A DNA stretch of 41,300 nt from a virus, in the IMG/VR virus record IMGVR_UViG_3300004231_000006, positions 1 through 41,300 of that record; one strand, 5' to 3'. The position numbers were made by a program, and so were the translations under genes. The notes under the pieces are model-generated. The model was not told the DNA's origin, did not search any database, and worked only from the letters and a program-made list of their open reading frames with translations. Below are positions 36,598 through 41,300 of the stretch, in pieces. Positions within the stretch are counted from its first letter, which is position 1. The number at the start of each line of letters is the position of its first letter.

Positions 36598-37382
36598 GCC
36601 GCGAACAAACCCAATCCCCAGCAGAGGCACATGGAGAGGCGCTCGCCGAGGTTGCCGCTTTCCTCGACGGCTCCGGCCCACTGGAAGGAGCGTGGTTCGG
36701 TGAGCCGCACCCGACCAAAAAGGGCAAATACTGGTGGCGGGAGAACCTGCGCGACGCCCTGACTGGCGCCCATGTGCAGCCCAAGGGGACGACGCTGACC
36801 GATGAGCAGGCCGACGCCATCGCTGACGCACACCGCTGGGACACGCGGGAGGGGCGCCGGGCAATGCTGCGCGCTGTCCAAGCCCCCGCGCCTGCACCTG
36901 AAATTCCGGCATGGTTTGATGATCCGTTCATCGCTGAAGGTTTGCAGGCGCTCGGCTTGACGCCACCAACGCCGCGAGAGTTTGGAGAGACGATTGCACG
37001 CCGCTACCTTGCCAAGATCAGCAGGCTTGAGAAGGCGCTGGCTGAAGCTCAAGCCCCCGCAGTAGCACATGCGGGCCTGCCTCTGACCCAGGAACCCAAG
37101 TACACGGTCAACGGCAGCGCCATCGTGAATCGCGCCAGCGGTGAGGCGATCCCGCCCGATGAGCCGGTCTTCATCTTCCGCGCCCGGGACGCGCACGCCA
37201 TGTACGCACTGCGCGACTACCTCATCCGCCTGCCGCTGGGCACCTCGCACCGCAAGGCTGTGGAGCAGCGCGTGATGGACTTCTTCGACTTCAAGGCTGC
37301 GCACCCCGAGCGGATGAAGGAGCCGGACACGGAGCCGGCTTCCCATGTGCCGGTACAGCACAAGGAGAACGGCAATGGTTGA
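36594..37382 (+). CDS. hypothetical early protein, Ea22-like region
   Basis: 262 aa, overlapping the previous stop by ATGA. Charged N-terminus, a WWRENLRDALTGAHVQPKG segment, and a conserved end PDEPVFIFRARDAHAMYALRDYL that I recall from many phage proteins of unknown role. The middle (LAKISRLEKALAEAQAPAVA) is helical. Likely a mosaic early protein like the ead/Ea22 group; function unknown. Confidence 0.6.
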   Translation: MSREQTQSPAEAHGEALAEVAAFLDGSGPLEGAWFGEPHPTKKGKYWWRENLRDALTGAHVQPKGTTLTDEQADAIADAHRWDTREGRRAMLRAVQAPAPAPEIPAWFDDPFIAEGLQALGLTPPTPREFGETIARRYLAKISRLEKALAEAQAPAVAHAGLPLTQEPKYTVNGSAIVNRASGEAIPPDEPVFIFRARDAHAMYALRDYLIRLPLGTSHRKAVEQRVMDFFDFKAAHPERMKEPDTEPASHVPVQHKENGNG

Positions 37383-37707
37383 CGCCATCCTTTGGTGGAC
37401 CGGCGCTGCTGTGTGGGCTGGCGCCGCCGCGTTCCTGGTGCTGCTCGTCGCCGAGGTCGTGAAGGCGTTCATCGTCGCCGCTGATCTGACCGCGTGGTCT
37501 ATGCGGTGCGTCAGGGCAGAGCGGCTCGCCTGGAAGTGGTGGATGCCGCTGCGCATGTGGCTTCACTACGGCCTGCGGTTCGCCCGCGACGGCCACGATT
37601 GCTACAGCTTCAGGCGCGCGGCCGGGGAGTGGGGCGGCTTCATGCAGGGTCAGCTCTACGCAGGCTACTCGCCCGCCACCGATTCAAGCCCCTCACAGGA
37701 GACATGA
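37375..37707 (+). CDS. small membrane protein
   Basis: 110 aa from ATG 37375 (MVDAILWWTGAAVWAGAAAF). One long N-terminal hydrophobic helix (about 5-35: LWWTGAAVWAGAAAFLVLLV), then a basic, Trp-rich part (RLAWKWWMPLRMWLHYGLRF). The earlier Met at 37345 lies inside the preceding gene. Probable inner-membrane protein in an early operon, perhaps an exclusion or accessory protein. Family not recognised. Confidence 0.6.
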   Translation: MVDAILWWTGAAVWAGAAAFLVLLVAEVVKAFIVAADLTAWSMRCVRAERLAWKWWMPLRMWLHYGLRFARDGHDCYSFRRAAGEWGGFMQGQLYAGYSPATDSSPSQET

Positions 37708-37991
37708 CCATGAACACCGAAATCGAGCGCGTCTACAAGTACGACCTGCCCATGGGCGACTGGATCAGCCTGACGATGCCTGCCGGCGCCGTGCCGCTAT
37801 GCGTCCAGGTGCAGAACGGTCAACCCTGCCTGTGGGCGCGCGTCGTCATCGGCCGCCCGCCCGTCACGCATCACTTCCGCATCGCCGGCACCGGGCATGA
37901 CCTGGGCGACAACGTCGGCCGCCACATCGACAGCTTCCAGCTTCACGGTGGCTCCCTGGTGTTCCACGTCTTTGCTGACGCTGGCGCCTGA
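37704..37991 (+). CDS. DUF7352-like early phage protein
   Basis: 95 aa from ATG 37704 (ATGA overlap); ATG 37710 would have a better-spaced AGGAG. The pattern VYKYDLPMGDWISLTMPAGA, VQVQNGQPCLWARVV, HFRIAGTGHDLGD and SFQLHGGSLVFHVF is typical of a widespread phage and bacterial family (DUF7352) of unknown role, a small beta-sandwich. Confidence 0.8.
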   Translation: MTMNTEIERVYKYDLPMGDWISLTMPAGAVPLCVQVQNGQPCLWARVVIGRPPVTHHFRIAGTGHDLGDNVGRHIDSFQLHGGSLVFHVFADAGA

Positions 37992-38024
37992 TCCCGTACT
38001 CGCCGGTCGCACATAGGAATCCGC

Positions 38025-38228
38025 ATGAGCAATACGAACAAGCCGCCGAAGCACCAGTTCTGGGGTGCAGGCGAACCCGACTGCCCTACTGACCTCTTCG
38101 CGCCGAACGGCCACGAGCTGTGCCGCCGTCGCTGCAAGGTGTGCGGCGAGACAAATCCGCACGACGAGTTCTGTTGGCCTAGGGCGTACGAGCCTGACCC
38201 CCTTGCCGATGAATGGAAGCGCGGATGA
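38025..38228 (+). CDS. small zinc-binding-like protein
   Basis: 67 aa, with TAGGAATCCGC upstream. Four or more cysteines (CPTD, CRRRCKVCGETNPHDEFC) suggest a zinc knuckle. The rest is Pro-rich. Overlaps the methyltransferase start (ATGA). It could aid the methyltransferase or be independent. Function unknown. Confidence 0.6.
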   Translation: MSNTNKPPKHQFWGAGEPDCPTDLFAPNGHELCRRRCKVCGETNPHDEFCWPRAYEPDPLADEWKRG

Positions 38229-38770
38229 GCACTGAAATCATGTCACCCCCCGTAGCCGAGCGCGTTCAGAAGGCCGCGCGCGTGACGCCGCACATCTCGA
38301 CAGACGAGTGGTGGACGCCGCTGCCGATCATCAAGGCGCTGGGCTCCTTCGACCTCGACCCGTGCGCGCCGGTTGCCGACCCGCTGCGGACCGGGGCGGC
38401 GCGCTCGCTCACGCGGCTGGATGACGGATTCACAGCTGAGTGGGCGGGGCGCGTCTGGCTGAATCCGCCGTACTCGACGGCCGGGGCCTGGGTGGAGAAG
38501 CTCGCCGACCACGGCAACGGCATTGCGCTTGTCTTCGCCCGGGTGGAAACCGGATGGTGGCACCAGCACGTCTGGCCCAAAGCCGCAGCCCTCTTGTTCC
38601 TGCGCGGCCGCATCGCGTTCGTCCGTGGCGATGGCATTGACCGGCCAGGCCACAACGCTGCAGCGCCGTCCGTCCTGATCGCCTACGGCGCCGAGAACGC
38701 CGAAGCCCTGCGCTTGTCCGGCTTGGCTGGTGCCTACGTAGACCTGGCGGCTGTCAAGGTCGCCGCTTGA
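38225..38770 (+). CDS. phage Dam-type N6-adenine methyltransferase
   Basis: 181 aa from ATG 38225. The pattern DEWWTPLPIIKALGSFDLDP, LDDGFTAEWAGRVWLNPPYS (NPPY catalytic motif at 80-83) and FLRGRIAFVRGDG matches the phage Dam family (PF05869-type DNA N-6-adenine methyltransferase). It would methylate adenine in phage DNA, possibly to avoid host restriction. No companion restriction enzyme is visible, so an orphan enzyme. Target site cannot be read from sequence. Confidence 0.88.
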   Translation: MSTEIMSPPVAERVQKAARVTPHISTDEWWTPLPIIKALGSFDLDPCAPVADPLRTGAARSLTRLDDGFTAEWAGRVWLNPPYSTAGAWVEKLADHGNGIALVFARVETGWWHQHVWPKAAALLFLRGRIAFVRGDGIDRPGHNAAAPSVLIAYGAENAEALRLSGLAGAYVDLAAVKVAA

Positions 38771-38784
38771 CCTTGGAGATACGC

Positions 38785-39075
38785 ATGCCTGAACTCATGA
38801 CCCGCGCCGAACAGGCCGAATGGATTCTCACCTCGGCCAAGCGGCTGGTGACCTTCTGCAAGCTGGACAACCCAGTGGACTTCATCATCGAGTCGGAGCG
38901 GCAGTTGCTGCTGGACAAGATCATCAAGTTCCCCGTGGATAGCGAGTGCCAGCGCCTGTGCCTGGAGCAGAAGCTGGAGATGCACCAGCAAGAGCAGAAG
39001 CACCTGATCAAGACGGGTTTCTATGCCGACGCCATCGCCCAGCTTGAGGCCGGCGAAAGCCAGCCTCCCGCCTGA
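38785..39075 (+). CDS. hypothetical early protein
   Basis: 96 aa from ATG 38785 with TTGGAGA upstream; the frame is open to a TTG at 38767. Helical and charged (MTRAEQAEWILTSAKRLVTF, DFIIESERQLLLDKIIKFPV, LEQKLEMHQQEQKHLIKTG). Composition suggests a coiled coil. Family not recognised. Confidence 0.6.
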   Translation: MPELMTRAEQAEWILTSAKRLVTFCKLDNPVDFIIESERQLLLDKIIKFPVDSECQRLCLEQKLEMHQQEQKHLIKTGFYADAIAQLEAGESQPPA

Positions 39076-39099
39076 CTTTCCAATACCCCATTGCCACAC

Positions 39100-39309
39100 A
39101 TGCTCTGCGGAACGATCCACCCAAACGAAACCTGCGTGCCGCACGACGAGCACGGCTGCAAGCTCGAAATGGGGCACCAAGGGCCGCACGAGTTCATAGC
39201 CGCGTCCGGAGTGGTGTACCAGTGGGAAAGCGACATTGAGTGCGCCGAGTGCGATCCGGACGAGTGCGATTGCACGATCTATTGGCGCAAGCAGTACCGC
39301 GCAACCTGA
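39100..39309 (+). CDS. small acidic Cys-rich protein
   Basis: 69 aa from ATG 39100 (or TTG 39091). Cys-rich and acidic (LCGTIHPNETCVPHDEHGCKL, DIECAECDPDECDCTIYW), probably zinc-binding. A common kind of uncharacterised small phage protein. No good ribosome site is visible, so the start is uncertain. Confidence 0.5.
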   Translation: MLCGTIHPNETCVPHDEHGCKLEMGHQGPHEFIAASGVVYQWESDIECAECDPDECDCTIYWRKQYRAT

Positions 39310-39330
39310 ACCCATCCCCTGCACCCGCAC

Positions 39331-39519
39331 CTATGACGGCTCTTTCGCCCGATCAATCGCGCCGGCCAGCCAATCGCTGCCGAGGCGCTTCAGCTTCTGC
39401 CAGCGGGCGTCATTCAGCCGCACGCTGCGCGGCTGGGTGGCGTCCTCGGGCGCCAGGCGCGGCCCGCCTGTGCCCGGCGGCCTGCCCCGGCGCTTGGGTT
39501 GCTCCGGGGCGGTGCTCAT
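39331..39519 (-). CDS. small ribbon-helix-helix-like regulator
   Basis: 62 aa from ATG 39519, overlapping the upstream gene stop by ATGA. A basic, Pro/Gly-rich N-terminus (KRRGRPPGTGGPRLAPED) leads to TQPRSVRLNDARWQKLKRLG, the strand-helix start of a ribbon-helix-helix fold, then DWLAGAIDRAKE. It is the second gene of a two-gene minus-strand operon inside the plus-strand early region and would bind DNA, plausibly at the palindromic promoter at 39753-39798. Compare Aca and antitoxin regulators. Confidence 0.65.
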   Translation of the reverse strand: MSTAPEQPKRRGRPPGTGGPRLAPEDATQPRSVRLNDARWQKLKRLGSDWLAGAIDRAKEPS

Positions 39520-39707
39520 GCGTTGCAGTACGCATCCCAAAGGGCGCGCATCGTCTCGTTGGCGTCGTTGTCCGTGCTGGTACGCACGCCATCGATGAAA
39601 TTTCCGGTCGAGTTACCGACCTTGGCATCGTGGCCGTTTGCATTCAGCCAAGCGGCGAATTCATCCGCTTCCACGGTGTCAACTGCGATTTCGATTTGGT
39701 GGCTCAT
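39516..39707 (-). CDS. 63-aa acidic protein, first gene of minus-strand operon
   Basis: 63 aa. It has a strong GGGAGA ribosome site about 7 nt upstream of ATG 39707 and a palindromic sigma70-like promoter. Very acidic (about 12 Asp/Glu, few basic residues): SHQIEIAVDTVEADEFAAWL, NANGHDAKVGNSTGNFIDGV, NDANETMRALWDAYC. Small, acidic and co-transcribed with a DNA-binding regulator is the arrangement of anti-CRISPR/aca pairs and of other anti-defence genes; a toxin-antitoxin reading is less likely because no toxin fold is seen. No sequence similarity to a known Acr is claimed. Confidence 0.6.
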   Translation of the reverse strand: MSHQIEIAVDTVEADEFAAWLNANGHDAKVGNSTGNFIDGVRTSTDNDANETMRALWDAYCNA

Positions 39708-39752
39708 CTTTATCTCCCGTTGCTGTCCGGCACCGCGCCGTCCATGGAAGTA

Positions 39753-39798
39753 AATGTATTACGAAATAAATCAGGATGCAAGGATTATTTTGTAACAC
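39753..39798 (-). promoter_or_regulatory. promoter with 14-bp imperfect inverted repeat (operator)
   Basis: On the minus strand: TTGCAT (39781-39776), 17-bp spacer, TACATT (39758-39753). Around it GTATTACGAAATAA (39756-39769) and TTATTTTGTAACAC (39785-39798) are inverse copies at 12 of 14 positions, separated by 15 bp. The left arm overlaps the -10 and spacer, so binding there would repress the promoter. The region is clearly more AT-rich than its surroundings. Confidence 0.65.
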
Positions 39799-39849
39799 GC
39801 GCAAAAGCTGCGCGCCCCTGATTTCCAAGCCCCTGCCGACGCCCATCGC

Positions 39850-40590
39850 ATGAAACACATCCACGGAAGCCCAGGAGGCGGCACGCGAAAGGATCAGGCC
39901 GAGTTCTGGCCGGGACGCGACGCGCTGGTGCCATTCCCGCGTCAGGACGACCTGGGCGTCATTGCCGCCACCGCGCGCTCGATGGTCTTCGACAACGGAG
40001 CATTCAGCGCATGGACCCGTGGCGAGCCCCTGGACGTGGCCGGCTATACCCGGTGGGTTGAAGAGTGGCACCGCCATCCGTCGTTCGACTGGGCGCTGAT
40101 CCCCGACGTGATCGACGGCAGCGAAGACGACAACGACGCCATGCTGCGCGACTGGCCAGCGCACCTGCCCGGCGTGCCGGTGTGGCACATGCACGAAGAC
40201 CTGGAGCGCCTGGAGCGCCTGTGCCGTGAGTGGCGCACAGTCGCCCTGGGTTCGTCCGGCCAGTGGGCCAGCCCTGGCACCGCGTCATGGTGGCAGCGCA
40301 TGGCCGAGGCCATGGACGTGATCTGCGACGAGCACGGGCGTCCGATGACAAAGCTGCACGGCCTCCGCATGCTCGATCCAGCCATCTTCACCAAGCTGCC
40401 GCTGACCAGCGCCGACAGCACGAACGCCGCCATGAACAGCGGAAGCCTTGACCGCTTCGGCATGTACCTGCCGCGCACTGCGGGTCAGCGCATGACGGTC
40501 ATTGCCGACCGCATCGAGGCGCACCCCAGCGCCCCGATCTGGACGCGCCAGCCCATTCAAGACGACATCTTTGGCCAGGAGGCTGCATGA
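39850..40590 (+). CDS. TGT/DpdA-like TIM-barrel protein
   Basis: 246 aa. A (beta/alpha)8 outline: SMVFDNGAFSAW (47-55), FDWALIPDVIDG (79-90), VPVWHMHEDLERL (109-121), VALGSSGQWASPG (131-143), KLHGLRMLDP (168-177) and TSADSTNAAMNSG (186-198). These recall the queuine tRNA-guanine transglycosylase superfamily and phage DpdA proteins, which exchange guanine for 7-deazaguanines in DNA. Next to no preQ0 synthesis genes, so it would need host precursors. Overlaps the next gene by ATGA. The family link is from pattern memory, moderate. Confidence 0.6.
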   Translation: MKHIHGSPGGGTRKDQAEFWPGRDALVPFPRQDDLGVIAATARSMVFDNGAFSAWTRGEPLDVAGYTRWVEEWHRHPSFDWALIPDVIDGSEDDNDAMLRDWPAHLPGVPVWHMHEDLERLERLCREWRTVALGSSGQWASPGTASWWQRMAEAMDVICDEHGRPMTKLHGLRMLDPAIFTKLPLTSADSTNAAMNSGSLDRFGMYLPRTAGQRMTVIADRIEAHPSAPIWTRQPIQDDIFGQEAA

Positions 40591-40889
40591 ACACCTACAC
40601 CCACACCTTCGTCGCCGAGTGCCCCAACAACGGCCAGCGCATCACCTACACGCTGGCCGTCACCAAGGCCACGCAGATCATGGCCGAGGACATCAAGGCC
40701 GCCGTCTCCGAGCACCCGAAGGGGTTCCACGAGGACATCGCTCACGCCTTGTGGGCGCGGCTGGGCGGACATCTTGTGCTGGAGGCCGATCACGACGGCG
40801 TGCACATCCGAACCGTGCTGCCCGACGTGCACGCCTGGATCAAGTCCAGCGAGCCGCCCTTGCGCGGCATGGCGGCTTGCGGCTACTGA
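40587..40889 (+). CDS. hypothetical early protein
   Basis: 100 aa, starting at an ATGA overlap. It reads MNTYTHTFVAECPNNGQRIT, YTLAVTKATQIMAEDIKAAV, a helix-rich part with FHEDIAHALWARLGGHL and then beta (HDGVHIRTVLPDVHAWIK). Small alpha/beta protein, perhaps linked with the TGT-like protein upstream. Family not recognised. Confidence 0.6.
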   Translation: MNTYTHTFVAECPNNGQRITYTLAVTKATQIMAEDIKAAVSEHPKGFHEDIAHALWARLGGHLVLEADHDGVHIRTVLPDVHAWIKSSEPPLRGMAACGY

Positions 40890-40924
40890 ATCCCATGTGC
40901 CTGCCACGCACAAAACACACCACA

Positions 40925-41300
40925 CCATGAAGAAACGCAAGCTCAAGAAGCTACTCAAGCAGGCCCTGCAACAGATCGCCGCCATGCCGCTGCCTGCTGG
41001 CGAGCCGGTCTCGAAGCCGGCCGCCAACGACCCAGCGCCGGTCGCCGGCGCGACCGTGGCCGAGTGGCTGGTGACCTACCGCACGATCATCGCCCAGCGT
41101 GGCTACCACGCGCAGACGATCAAGAACCGCACCACGTCAATCAACCACATCGAGGCGGCCTGGGGTGCGATGCCGTTGCGCGCCGTGCGCCCGGTCGACA
41201 TTTCCACCAAGCTGAAGCAGTGGACTCCGCACACGGCATGCCGCGTGCTGGGCGAGCTGCGCGACGTCTACGTCGAGGCCATCGCCAACGGCGCCGCCGA
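40925..41300 (+). CDS. second phage integrase, 5' part (cut by window end)
   Basis: 125 codons seen from ATG 40925. After a Lys-rich start (KKRKLKKLLKQALQQIAAMP) and a Pro/Ala linker, the core-binding SAM-like domain begins (TVAEWLVTYRTIIAQRGYHA, QTIKNRTTSINHIEAAWGAM, PLRAVRPVDISTKLKQW). This is the usual N-terminal half of lambda-family tyrosine integrases. The catalytic domain lies beyond 41300. It is last in the PL-like operon, the place of int in lambda. It differs from the P4-type enzyme at 239, so the prophage carries two unlike integrases. Confidence 0.85.

Larger units (their letters stand above)
61..41300. mobile_element. lambda-like siphovirus prophage (right end outside window)
   Basis: A near-complete set of temperate phage modules follows a tRNA gene directly: integrase, lysis, tail, head, packaging, replication, immunity, recombination and a second integrase. 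Terminase, portal, capsid, tape measure, holin, endolysin and spanins are all recognisable. No contractile sheath or baseplate gene is visible and the tape measure is long, so a flexible non-contractile tail is inferred. The left boundary is either the tRNA 3' end or the integrase/Rz junction near 1420-1444. The right boundary is not seen. Confidence 0.93.

Noticed and set aside
35035-36912. 625-aa minus-strand open frame
   Set aside because: Antisense to the recombination genes; composition is typical of reverse-frame noise in high-GC DNA.
39331-39707. Toxin-antitoxin pair
   Set aside because: The regulator-like gene would fit an antitoxin, but the acidic 63-aa partner shows no toxin pattern; kept as a possible anti-defence pair instead.
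1-41300. Diversity-generating retroelement, retron or CRISPR array
   Set aside because: No reverse transcriptase, no template/variable repeat pair and no regularly spaced direct repeats with unique spacers; the AAWD array has no spacers.

Overview
The window is most of a lambda-like, long-tailed (siphovirus-type) prophage in a GC-rich proteobacterium. The high GC, the heavy use of ATGA/TGATG/TTGA start-stop overlaps and the protein families (DUF4055-type portal, CP76/CII-like regulator, DnaT-like plus DnaB-like replication pair, DUF7352-like early protein) suggest Burkholderiales, perhaps Comamonadaceae. That is inference: the only host marker is the 3' part of a tRNA-Arg(CCT) at 1-60, the likely attachment site. 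The right end lies beyond the window, because a second integrase gene is cut off at 41300.

Layout: tRNA-Arg; a P4-type tyrosine integrase (239-1444, +); then on the minus strand, read right to left, scaffold, capsid, tail tube, tail chaperone G/GT (with a -1 slippery heptamer), tape measure, a very short set of distal tail genes, a lipoprotein, holin, M15-type endolysin and nested Rz/Rz1 spanins (13867 down to 1420). Then a plus-strand block (14009-21962) with portal, a set of decoration/fibre-like proteins, HK97 gp10-like protein and tail terminator. Then minus-strand packaging and early genes: MuF-like protein, TerL, TerS, small zinc-binding proteins, RusA resolvase, DnaB-like helicase, DnaT-like initiator and CII-like regulator (29477 down to 21959). 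The immunity region (29.5-31.9 kb) holds a Cro/YdaS-like gene and a CI-like repressor facing apart across operators. From 31985 to the end runs a second early operon on the plus strand: an AAWD-repeat protein, PD-(D/E)XK exonuclease, a probable recombination pair, a Dam-type methyltransferase, a TGT-like TIM-barrel protein and finally the second integrase. It is interrupted by one small minus-strand operon (39331-39707).

Logic: CI probably binds GTAGC-N4-GCTAC-type operators both between cI and cro and upstream of 31985, giving OR/OL-like control of a rightward and a leftward early operon. The minus early operon crosses a strong terminator between cro and the CII-like gene, then makes replication, resolvase and packaging proteins. 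The other early operon makes recombination and DNA-modification functions and ends in int, as lambda PL does. The late region is unusual: portal, gp10 and terminator are on the opposite strand from capsid, tube and tape measure.

Best leads: the two-gene minus operon at 39331-39707 with its own palindromic promoter (acr-aca-like architecture); the DpdA/TGT-like protein at 39850; the 33-copy 12-bp coding array at 32327-32722; the opposed head module; the two integrases; a CI repressor that lacks the autoproteolysis dyad; and a G-run frameshift in 18215-18709.
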